Shown here: positions 58,089 through 64,000 of the stretch, piece by piece
How positions within the stretch are numbered: position 1 is the stretch's first letter
How the letters are laid out: each line of letters starts with the position of its first letter
Notes under the pieces: model-generated
The model's database searches: none
What the model saw: the letters and a program-made list of their open reading frames with translations, nothing else
What the model was told of the DNA's origin: nothing
Assembly (NCBI RefSeq): GCF_013410655.1
Contig: NZ_JACCFP010000001.1
Coordinates: 3,991,501-4,055,500, forward strand
Source of the DNA: Nocardioides thalensis
GTDB taxonomy: Bacteria; Actinomycetota; Actinomycetes; Propionibacteriales; Nocardioidaceae
Reading direction: 5' to 3'
Length of the DNA: 64,000 bases
Position numbers and translations under genes: made by a program

Positions 58089-58784
58089 ATGAAGCTCCTG
58101 CGCACCGTCGCCGCCGCCACCACCGTGTTCGCCCTCTCCGGCGCTCTCGCCGCCTGCAGCGAGGAGGACGAGCCCACCAACGCCTCCGACGACTCCGCGC
58201 AGACGTCGGACTCCGCGGAGCCGGAGGGCGCCGGCGACTCCGGCGACTCCGGCGACACCGGCGACATGGGCGCCGGCGCCGCGACGTTCGGCGACGGCTG
58301 CGCCGAGATCCCGACGTCGGGCGCCGGCTCCTTCGACGGCATGGTGAACGACCCGGTCGCCACCGCCGCGAGCAACAACCCGCTGCTCAAGACGCTGGTC
58401 GCCGCGGTCACCTCGATCGACGGTCTCGCCGACACGCTCAACGGCCAGGAGGCGCTGACCGTGTTCGCGCCGTACGACCCGGCCTTCGCGGAGATCCCGG
58501 AGAAGGACCTCAACGCGCTCGTCGAGGGCGGCATGAAGGACGGCCAGGACAGCACGCTCTACAAGATCCTGGCCCACCACGTGCTCCCGACCAATGCCGA
58601 CCCGGCCGCCGTCGGCGGCGACCAGGACACCCTCGCCGGGGACACGCTGACCGTCGAGGGCGACGCCGAGTCCGGGATGACCGTCTCCGACGGCACCGTC
58701 ACCGCGTCGGTGCTGTGCGGCAACATCCCGACCGCCAACGCGACCGTCTACGTCATCGACAAGGTCCTGACCGGGGTCAAGTGA
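58089..58784 (+). CDS. fasciclin-domain lipoprotein (MPT83/MPT70-like)
   Basis: A 231-residue surface lipoprotein with lipobox GALAAC and an acidic Ser/Asp/Gly linker (DSAEPEGAGDSGDSGD). One fasciclin domain follows: FDGMVNDPVATAASNNPLLKTL, then LTVFAPYDPAFAEIP, LYKILAHHVLPT and the C-terminal NATVYVIDKVL. Two cysteines (in DGCAEIP and VLCGNIP) match the disulfide of MPT70/MPT83. In mycobacteria those proteins are the main SigK targets, which fits the promoter and the sigK gene directly behind this one. Confidence 0.92.
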   Translation: MKLLRTVAAATTVFALSGALAACSEEDEPTNASDDSAQTSDSAEPEGAGDSGDSGDTGDMGAGAATFGDGCAEIPTSGAGSFDGMVNDPVATAASNNPLLKTLVAAVTSIDGLADTLNGQEALTVFAPYDPAFAEIPEKDLNALVEGGMKDGQDSTLYKILAHHVLPTNADPAAVGGDQDTLAGDTLTVEGDAESGMTVSDGTVTASVLCGNIPTANATVYVIDKVLTGVK

Positions 58785-58822
58785 CCCGAGCGTCCCGACC
58801 ACCCACGCGCAAGGATCAGACC

Positions 58823-59428
58823 ATGGACCCAGGTCAGATCGGTGCGGCCGGCACCCCCCACCCGGGGGTGCCGGCGGGCACCGGCCCCGACCTCGCCGCG
58901 CTGCTCAACCGGTCGGCACGCGGCGACCGGGCGGCGTTCGCCGAGCTCTACGACGCCACCGCCCGGCGCGTCCACGGCCTCGTGCTCCGCGTCGTGCGGG
59001 ATCCCGCCCAGGCGGAGGAGGTCACCCAGGAGGTCTACCTGGAGACCTGGCGAACGGCCAGCAGGTACGACGCGGCGAGAGGGAGCGCCGTCGCCTGGCT
59101 GCTGACGATCGCCCACCGGAGGGCCGTCGACCGCGTCCGCAGCTCCGAGGCGGCGACGCGCCGCGAGTCGACGTACCTCCACCTCAGCCGGCCGGTCGAC
59201 CACGACACCACGGCCGACACCGCCCACGCATCGCTCGAGGCGCACCGGGTGCGCTCGGCGCTCGGCAGCCTCACCGCCGTACAGCGGGAGGCGATAGAAC
59301 TTGCCTACTTCGGCGGCTACACCCACGCCGAGGTGGCCGCCCTGCTCGACCTGCCGCTGGGCACGGCGAAGACCCGCATCCGCGACGGCCTCATCCGGTT
59401 GCGCGACACGATCGGAGGAGAGTCATGA
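58823..59428 (+). CDS. sigK: RNA polymerase ECF sigma factor SigK
   Basis: A 201-residue ECF sigma factor. Region 2 is RAAFAELYDATARRVHGLV to QAEEVTQEVYLETWRTASRY, with GSAVAWLLTIAHRRAVDRVR as 2.4. Region 4 is LTAVQREAIELAYFGGYTHA followed by [25 protein letters not shown] precedes the ATG at 58823. An in-frame GTG at 58781 that overlaps the fasciclin stop is a less likely start. It is held inactive by the coupled rskA product and probably reads the two CCATCC/CCGAAC promoters upstream. Confidence 0.93.
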   Translation: MDPGQIGAAGTPHPGVPAGTGPDLAALLNRSARGDRAAFAELYDATARRVHGLVLRVVRDPAQAEEVTQEVYLETWRTASRYDAARGSAVAWLLTIAHRRAVDRVRSSEAATRRESTYLHLSRPVDHDTTADTAHASLEAHRVRSALGSLTAVQREAIELAYFGGYTHAEVAALLDLPLGTAKTRIRDGLIRLRDTIGGES

Positions 59429-60198
59429 GCGGTCACGACGACGCCGACGAGGTGCACGCGCTGTCCGGCGCGTACGCCGTCGACGCGCTCGACACCGAGG
59501 AGCGCGCCCGGTTCGAGGAGCACCTGCGCGGCTGCCCGACCTGTCGCACCGAGGTCGACGAGCTCCGCGGTACCGCCGCGCTGCTCGCCTCCGACGCCGA
59601 CGCGGAGCCGCCGGCCGGGCTGCGCGACAGCATCCTGGCGGGCATCGAGACCGTCCGGCCGCTGCCTCCGCTCGCCCCGGCCACGGGCGACGGATCCTCC
59701 GCGGCGCGGACCTCCGCGCCCACCGACCGGCGGAGCGTACGGCGGCTCCCGTTCCGGGGCACGCCGCTGCTCGCGGCGGCCGCTGCGGTGGTGCTGGTGG
59801 CTCTCGTGGGACTGGCCGCCTGGCGCCCGTGGGCGGAGCCGGACGACGTACCGACCGCCGCCGAACGCGTGCTCGCGGCGGACGACGCGACGCGCGCGAG
59901 CCAGGAGCTGCCCGACGGCTCGCGGGCCACGGTTGTGGTGTCGAGGTCCGAGGGCGCGGCGGTCATCGTCACGGAGGACATGGCGCCGGCGCCGGACGGG
60001 AAGGTCTACGAGCTCTGGCTCGAGGAGCCGGACGGCAGGCTCGCACCGGCGGGCCTGATGCCGGACGACTCCGATGCCACCGTGCTGCTCGACGGCGACG
60101 CGACGGACGCGACCGGCGTGGGCGTGACGGTCGAGCCCGACGGCGGGTCGCCGCAGCCGACCACCGAGCCGGTCCTCTTCTTCGAGCTGGAGGCCTGA
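59425..60198 (+). CDS. rskA: anti-sigma-K factor RskA
   Basis: A 257-residue membrane anti-sigma factor. The N-terminal domain has a zinc-type HxxxCxxC (His33, Cys37, Cys40) in EEHLRGCPTC, which distinguishes it from mycobacterial RskA copies I remember without it. One transmembrane helix covers about 112-133. The extracellular RskA domain has PDGKVYELWLEEPDGRLAPAG, and PQPTTEPVLFFEL at the end. The ATG overlaps the sigK stop (ATGA). Proteolysis of the membrane protein would free SigK. Confidence 0.92.
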   Translation: MSGHDDADEVHALSGAYAVDALDTEERARFEEHLRGCPTCRTEVDELRGTAALLASDADAEPPAGLRDSILAGIETVRPLPPLAPATGDGSSAARTSAPTDRRSVRRLPFRGTPLLAAAAAVVLVALVGLAAWRPWAEPDDVPTAAERVLAADDATRASQELPDGSRATVVVSRSEGAAVIVTEDMAPAPDGKVYELWLEEPDGRLAPAGLMPDDSDATVLLDGDATDATGVGVTVEPDGGSPQPTTEPVLFFELEA

Positions 60199-60211
60199 CG
60201 CGGCTGCGGAC

Positions 60212-60250
60212 CTCCGTGATATAAAACTGATATCAGTTTTTCTCACGGAG
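60212..60250. promoter_or_regulatory. nested palindrome in front of the SPFH gene
   Basis: A perfect 18-bp palindrome AAAACTGATATCAGTTTT (60223-60240) lies inside outer arms CTCCGTGA (60212-60219) and TCACGGAG (60243-60250). The region includes TATAAA and lies 10 bases before the SPFH start; the outer arm covers part of the GGAGGA ribosome site. It may be an operator (for the ribbon-helix-helix protein at 61205), an RNA hairpin, or the rskA terminator. Confidence 0.65.
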
Positions 60251-60260
60251 GAGTCGCCCC

Positions 60261-61196
60261 ATGACCTCGTCGACGGAGGACCTCGGCATCGCGCTGCCCG
60301 AGCCGAAGGTGAGCGAGCGCCAGACCAACGGCAGCAACGGGTGGCCGGTCCTCATCGGCGCAGTGCTGCTGCTCCTCGCCTCGGTGGCCGGCGTGGTCAT
60401 CGGCCTCGCCCTCCTCGCCGACGCCAACGACGCGCCCGGCCTCATCGTGATCGTGGTGTGCCTGCTCCTCGGCGTCGGGTCCCTGGTCACGCTGGCCGGC
60501 CTGACCGCGATCGCTCCCGGTGAGGCGCGGGTCGTCCAGCTCCTCGGCAAGTACGTCGGCACGATCCGCACCGAGGGCTTGCGCTGGGTCAACCCGATCA
60601 CCGGGCGCACCAAGATCTCGACCCGGATCCGCAACCACGAGACCGACGTCGCGAAGGTCAACGACGCCGACGGCAACCCGATCGAGATCGCGGCCGTCGT
60701 GGTGTGGCAGGTGCAGGACACGGCCAAGGCGCGGTTCGAGGTCGACGACTTCGTCGAGTTCGTGGCGATCCAGACCGAGACCGCCGTGCGCCACATCGCG
60801 ACGTCGTACCCCTACGACTCCCCCGACAACACCCAGCGCTCCCTGCGCGAGAACGCCGAGGAGATCACGGCCGAGCTCTCCCAGGAGATCGCCGTGCGCG
60901 TGCAGTCGGCCGGCGTGAAGGTCATCGAGTCCCGGATCACCCGCCTCGCCTACGCCCCCGAGATCGCCCAGGCGATGCTGCGCCGCCAGCAGGCGGGCGC
61001 GGTCGTCGCCGCCCGCGAGCGGATCGTCGAGGGCGCGGTCGGCATGGTGAAGGCGGCGCTCGACGGGCTCGCCGAGGAGGACATCGTCGAGCTCGACGAG
61101 GAGCGGAAGGCGGCGATGGTCAGCAACCTGCTGGTCGTGCTCTGCGGCGATCGCGACACCCAGCCGATCGTCAACGCCGGTTCGCTGTACCACTGA
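60261..61196 (+). CDS. SPFH/Band-7 domain membrane protein
   Basis: A 311-residue flotillin/stomatin-like protein. Two hydrophobic helices (about 29-52 and 60-82) precede an SPFH domain: ARVVQLLGKYVGTIRTEGLRW, NPIEIAAVVVWQVQDTAKARF, DFVEFVAIQTETAVRHIATSYPYD, and a C-terminal coiled part RRQQAGAVVAARERIVEGAVGM. Such proteins scaffold membrane microdomains. GGAGGA precedes the ATG. The ribbon-helix-helix gene begins nine bases after its stop and is probably co-transcribed. Confidence 0.9.
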   Translation: MTSSTEDLGIALPEPKVSERQTNGSNGWPVLIGAVLLLLASVAGVVIGLALLADANDAPGLIVIVVCLLLGVGSLVTLAGLTAIAPGEARVVQLLGKYVGTIRTEGLRWVNPITGRTKISTRIRNHETDVAKVNDADGNPIEIAAVVVWQVQDTAKARFEVDDFVEFVAIQTETAVRHIATSYPYDSPDNTQRSLRENAEEITAELSQEIAVRVQSAGVKVIESRITRLAYAPEIAQAMLRRQQAGAVVAARERIVEGAVGMVKAALDGLAEEDIVELDEERKAAMVSNLLVVLCGDRDTQPIVNAGSLYH

Positions 61197-61204
61197 GCCG
61201 TCCC

Positions 61205-61405
61205 GTGGCGAGCGAGCGCAAGGCGGTCCTGCTGCGTCTCGACCCTGCGGTCCACGACGCACTGGCCCGCTGGGCCTCCGACGAGCTGCGCAGCACCAAC
61301 GCGCAGGTCGAGTTCCTGCTGCGCCGCGCCCTCGAGGAGGCGGGCCGGATGCCCACGGGCGCGAAGGCGCCACGCAAGCGGGGGCGTCCCCCGCGCGACG
61401 CCTGA
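61205..61405 (+). CDS. ribbon-helix-helix (Arc/CopG-like) DNA-binding protein
   Basis: A 66-residue protein with the ribbon-helix-helix pattern: strand AVLLRLDPAVHDAL, helix ARWASDELRSTNAQVEFLLR and RALEEAG, then a basic tail KAPRKRGRPPRD. The GTG start is at 61205. The strand residues that would read DNA are KAVLLRL. RHH proteins bind short palindromes as dimers or tetramers; the TGATATCA centre at 60223-60240 in front of this operon is a natural candidate. A role as antitoxin is possible but no toxin gene is adjacent. Confidence 0.8.
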   Translation: MASERKAVLLRLDPAVHDALARWASDELRSTNAQVEFLLRRALEEAGRMPTGAKAPRKRGRPPRDA

Positions 61406-61443
61406 GCCGACACGGGTTCCCGGGCCGGGGGTCGCGGCGGATC

Positions 61444-61509
61444 GCCAACCCTGCCGGTTCGGAGCGCCAACCCTGCCGGTTCGGCACGCCAACCCTGCCG
61501 GTTCGGCAC
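61444..61509. repeat. tandem repeat, 3 x 22 bp
   Basis: Three direct copies (61444-61465, 61466-61487, 61488-61509) of GCCAACCCTGCCGGTTCGGCAC; the first ends GGAGC instead of GGCAC. Each contains small dyads (AACC/GGTT and GCCG/CGGC). It fills the gap between convergent genes and ends six bases before the RNA-ligase stop, so it may help terminate both transcripts. Confidence 0.9.
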
Positions 61510-61515
61510 GGACGA

Positions 61516-62091
61516 TCAGCCGAGCGGGACCTCGCCGACGATCTCGTAGCGGGGTCGGTTGCCGGGGCCCTCGCCGAGGTGGGAGGCGATCACGGTGGCC
61601 TCGACGACCGGCCACTCGGGCCCGACGTACGTCTCCAGCAGGCGCACCCAGTTGGTCGTGTCGTCGGGGCGGCGCAGCCGGGCGATCGTCACGTGGGGGC
61701 GGAACCGGCCGCCGTCGACCTCGGTGCCGACGTTGACCGCGGCGTTGCGGGCGCGGCCCGCGATCCGCTCCAGTACGACGTCCGCGCCCTCCGACTCGGC
61801 GACGACGCCCGTCGCGAGCGCCCGCGTCCGCGCGGCGTCGGGGAACGCGACGGGACCGGAGAGCCGGAGGACGGGCACCGGCGTACGGGCCAGCCCGTCG
61901 GCGAGCCGGTCGACGTAGAGGTCGACGAGGTCCTCGCGCACCGACGGCATGAACGCGAGCGTGACGTGGAGCTGATCGGGGATCGTCCACCGGAAGTCGG
62001 GGGCGGACGCGCGGCGGGGCTCGAGGAACTCGTCGAGGTGCTCGACGGCGTACTCGGGCGGGACGACGGCGGCGAAGAGTCGGGTGCCCAT
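61516..62091 (-). CDS. thpR: RNA 2',3'-cyclic phosphodiesterase (2'-5' RNA ligase family)
   Basis: A 191-residue 2H phosphoesterase. The two catalytic HxT motifs are LHVTLAF near 41 and PHVTIARL near 132. MGTRLFAAVVPPEYAVEHLDEFL is the usual start. The family opens 2',3'-cyclic phosphates and can ligate tRNA halves with 2'-5' bonds in vitro; the role in cells is unsettled. The ATG at 62091 begins eight bases after the stop of the VIT gene. Confidence 0.9.
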   Translation of the reverse strand: MGTRLFAAVVPPEYAVEHLDEFLEPRRASAPDFRWTIPDQLHVTLAFMPSVREDLVDLYVDRLADGLARTPVPVLRLSGPVAFPDAARTRALATGVVAESEGADVVLERIAGRARNAAVNVGTEVDGGRFRPHVTIARLRRPDDTTNWVRLLETYVGPEWPVVEATVIASHLGEGPGNRPRYEIVGEVPLG

Positions 62092-62099
62092 AGGGCGGG

Positions 62100-62837
62100 T
62101 CAGCCTACGCCTGCGCCCACCATGGTCCCAACGAGATAGGTGATGCCCATCGCGAAGCCGCCGCCCAGCATGTTGCGCAGGACGGCGCGCCCCGGGTGGG
62201 CGTAGCCCAGCCTGGCCGAGGTGAAGCCGGTGAACGCGAGCGCCACCAGCACCGCGAGCACCGTGACCAGGAACCGCTCGGGGTCCGGCAGCAGGATGGT
62301 GAGCGCGGGCAGCGCGGCGCCGACGGTGAACGCGAGCATCGAGGCGAGCGCCGCGCTCCACGGGTTGGTCAGGTCGTCGGGGTCGATGCCGAGCTCGAGC
62401 ACCGCGTGGGCGCGCAGCGGGTTGCGCGCGGTGAGCTGCTCGGCGACCTCCTGTGCGACGTCGGGGGTGAGGCCCTTGGACTCGAGGATCTCCTCGAGCT
62501 CGGCGAACTCGGCCTCCGGCATCGTCCGCAGCTCCTCGCGCTCCTTCGCGAGGAGGGCCTCCTCGGCGTCGCGCTGGGTCGAGACGGAGACGTACTCGCC
62601 CGCCGCCATGGACAGCGCACCGGCGACGAGGGCCGCCACGCCGGCGATCAGGATCGCGCCGCGGTCGGTGGTCGCGCCGGCGACGCCCATCACGACGCCC
62701 GCGACGGACACGATCCCGTCGTTGGCGCCGAGCACCCCGGCCCGCAGCCAGTTCAGCCGGTCGTTGAAACCGCCCTGGTCGTGCGGCTCCCCCTCGTGCC
62801 CTCGGAGACCGCCGGGATCGACCGTAGAGCTGCTCAT
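62100..62837 (-). CDS. VIT1/CCC1-family transporter
   Basis: A 245-residue membrane protein of the VIT family, which moves Fe2+ or Mn2+. An N-terminal LNWLRAGVLGANDGIVSVAG is diagnostic, followed by helix VAALVAGALSMAAGEYVSVST. A cytoplasmic helical region (about 85-150, rich in Glu: EEALLAKEREELRTMPEAEF) corresponds to the metal-binding domain. Three more hydrophobic helices end the protein. The start at 62837 gives a normal length. It is coupled only loosely with the RNA-ligase gene. Confidence 0.9.
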   Translation of the reverse strand: MSSSTVDPGGLRGHEGEPHDQGGFNDRLNWLRAGVLGANDGIVSVAGVVMGVAGATTDRGAILIAGVAALVAGALSMAAGEYVSVSTQRDAEEALLAKEREELRTMPEAEFAELEEILESKGLTPDVAQEVAEQLTARNPLRAHAVLELGIDPDDLTNPWSAALASMLAFTVGAALPALTILLPDPERFLVTVLAVLVALAFTGFTSARLGYAHPGRAVLRNMLGGGFAMGITYLVGTMVGAGVG

Positions 62838-62855
62838 CGCTCCATCATCGCCGGT

Positions 62856-62889
62856 CCCGGGCCCGGACGCGAGGCGCGCTGGGCCCGGG
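62856..62889 (-). terminator. terminator after the rhamnosidase gene
   Basis: CCCGGGCCC (62856-62864) pairs with GGGCCCGGG (62881-62889) across a 16-base loop, 12 bases after the rhamnosidase stop on the minus strand. Confidence 0.55.
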
Positions 62890-62900
62890 CGGAGCGGCCG

Positions 62901-64000
62901 TCAGCCGGCGAACGTCCAGGCGCCCGAGCCGACGCGGTAGCGGGTCAGCCCGTCAGCCGTGCCCAGCTCCTTGGCGGCGGCGCCGTCGGGACCCATCACC
63001 TCGTAGTCACCCGCCGGCAGCTCGACGATGCCGGAGACGCTGACCGGCACCTCGACGTCGAGCGTCAGCGCGCCGTCCTCGGTCGTCCAGGCCGAGGAGA
63101 CCCGGCCGCGCTGGGTCATCCGGGAGCCCTCGGCGTGCGCAAGCCCGGTGTCGGGCACCGAGAAGGTGACCTCGGCGGCGCCGGGTGCGGTGATCTCGAT
63201 GCCGAGCACCGAGTCGAGCACGTCGACGACCGCCTGCGAGCCCCAGCCGTGCGAGGCACTGTTGGCCGACCCGCTCAGCTGCCACGCCTCCGGGGTGAAC
63301 GTCCCGCCCTGAGCGAGCCAGCCGGCCCAGCCGTAGTCGTCCTCGTTGGTCAGCAGGTCGAGCACCGCGTCGTAGGAGCCGGACGCCGCGAGGGCCTCGA
63401 GCAGGAAGTGGGACGTCATCGGACCCTGCTTCATGCCCATCCCGGCGAGATAGTCGCCCAGTGCCGGCAGGTCCTGTTCGGGCGCGATGCCGAAGGCGAC
63501 GGCGTACGACGTGGCGTGCTGGCCCGCGTGCGCGCTCTGGGTACCGTCGGCGAGCAGGCCGTCGACGTAGGTGCCGTCGGGCCGGCGCAGCGTGGCGTTC
63601 ATCCGCTCGGCGAGCGCGTCGGCGTCGTCGACGTACGACTGCACCTCGGCCGCGGGCCGGCCGAGCGCCTCGGCGACCAGGGCGACCTTCCGCAGCACGT
63701 CGACGCCGAGGGCGTTGACGGTCGTGCGCGCGGCCGCCGACATGTCGTAGCCGAACCGGCCGTGTTCGGGCCAGTCGACGATGCCGTACTGGTAGGCGCC
63801 GCTGCCGCCGGTCAGGCGGGTGACCAGGCCCTGGGTCGGGCCGGTCTCCGCGATGTGGCGGCGGACGTAGCCCGCGGTCGCGCTGAGGTTGTCGTAGACG
63901 TCCGCGAGCAGCGCCCGGTCGCCGGACTCGAGGTAGTAGGCCCAGATCCAGGCTGGCACGACCTCGGTGAAGTCCGGGATGTCGCGCTTGCCGTCGCCGT
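62901..64000 (-). CDS. alpha-L-rhamnosidase-like glycoside hydrolase, C-terminal part
   Basis: The last 366 residues of a large glycoside hydrolase of the GH78 type; the frame is open to the window edge. Visible are part of the (alpha/alpha)6 barrel (PAWIWAYYLESGDRALLADVY, YGIVDWPEHGRFG, HAGQHATSYAVAFG, GWLAQGGTFTPEAWQ and SASHGWGSQAVVDV) and the C-terminal beta-sandwich (VTFSVPDTGLAHAEGSRMTQ, then GIVELPAGDYEV). The DWPEHGR and TPEAWQ/SASHGWGS segments are the ones that line the active site in GH78 enzymes. Whether it is secreted cannot be seen. It probably removes terminal rhamnose from plant glycosides or polysaccharide. Confidence 0.85.
   Translation of the reverse strand, partial: GDGKRDIPDFTEVVPAWIWAYYLESGDRALLADVYDNLSATAGYVRRHIAETGPTQGLVTRLTGGSGAYQYGIVDWPEHGRFGYDMSAAARTTVNALGVDVLRKVALVAEALGRPAAEVQSYVDDADALAERMNATLRRPDGTYVDGLLADGTQSAHAGQHATSYAVAFGIAPEQDLPALGDYLAGMGMKQGPMTSHFLLEALAASGSYDAVLDLLTNEDDYGWAGWLAQGGTFTPEAWQLSGSANSASHGWGSQAVVDVLDSVLGIEITAPGAAEVTFSVPDTGLAHAEGSRMTQRGRVSSAWTTEDGALTLDVEVPVSVSGIVELPAGDYEVMGPDGAAAKELGTADGLTRYRVGSGAWTFAG

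Noticed and set aside
61205-61405. Toxin-antitoxin pair with the RHH protein as antitoxin
   Set aside because: The neighbour is an SPFH membrane protein with no toxin features, and no small toxin gene is adjacent.
61444-61509. CRISPR array
   Set aside because: Units are directly adjacent without spacers, only three copies, and no cas genes are present.

Overview
The window looks like chromosomal DNA from a high-GC actinobacterium, most likely Nocardioides or a close relative in Nocardioidaceae. The reasons are the strong G/C third-position bias, the frequent GTG/TTG starts, the dense minus-strand operons joined by ATGA, GTGA or TGATG overlaps, and a set of genes typical of that group (tadA with its associated protein beside upp, treX-treY-treZ, sigK-rskA, fused pntA). 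There is no rRNA, CRISPR array or intact insertion sequence. One tRNA gene, tRNA-Ser(CGA), lies at 28944-29033.

Region 1 (1-14250) is an amine catabolic locus. A FadR-type GntR regulator, a soluble Cache-domain protein, a cytochrome P450 with its own 3Fe-4S ferredoxin and ferredoxin reductase, a glutamine-synthetase-like ligase, a leaderless solute-binding-fold protein, two class-I amidotransferase hydrolases, a semialdehyde dehydrogenase, a PucR regulator, GABA aminotransferase and a second (cut-off) aldehyde dehydrogenase run on the minus strand. A divergent APC permease faces them. The set resembles the bacterial Puu gamma-glutamyl-putrescine pathway with the amine oxidase replaced by a P450 system like those used on morpholine, piperidine and pyrrolidine.

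Region 2 (14270-25930) holds stress and detoxification genes: arsenic genes (arsC, aquaporin, arsR, divergent arsI and a 69-residue peptide ending Cys-Cys), then a minus-strand cluster of three alpha/beta hydrolases, SnoaL-like and MoaF-like proteins and a frameshifted reductase under a large LuxR (LAL) regulator, then a TetR regulator divergent from an SDR and an intact copy of the reductase. Region 3 (26000-29040) is accessory: a lipoprotein, a secreted AHH-nuclease toxin with an overlapping immunity gene, an unknown gene and a probable IS481-type transposase remnant next to tRNA-Ser.

Region 4 (29095-42160) is sugar catabolism. A single minus-strand operon carries a YtfQ/YtfR/YtfT/YjfF-type sugar importer, a LacI regulator and araB-araD-araA. 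It is preceded by galM, a second LacI regulator and a ROK regulator. Three copies of a 14-bp LacI-type operator mark the transporter and galM promoters. Region 5 (42254-50078) has edd-eda of the Entner-Doudoroff pathway, a MarR regulator, tadA and partner, upp, and the pntA-pntB transhydrogenase. Together edd-eda and pntAB suggest that NADPH balance is adjusted around sugar oxidation.

Region 6 (50162-64000) has treX-treY-treZ (trehalose from glycogen); a SigK regulon (membrane molybdopterin protein, fasciclin lipoprotein, sigK, rskA) with two identical SigK-like promoters; an SPFH protein and a ribbon-helix-helix protein behind a nested palindrome; a 3 x 22-bp tandem repeat; a 2'-5' RNA ligase/phosphodiesterase; a VIT-family transporter; and the C-terminal part of an alpha-L-rhamnosidase cut by the window end. 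No stretch longer than 300 bases lacks a gene; the largest gaps (25791-26050, 28072-28332, 28744-28943) are covered in the entries.
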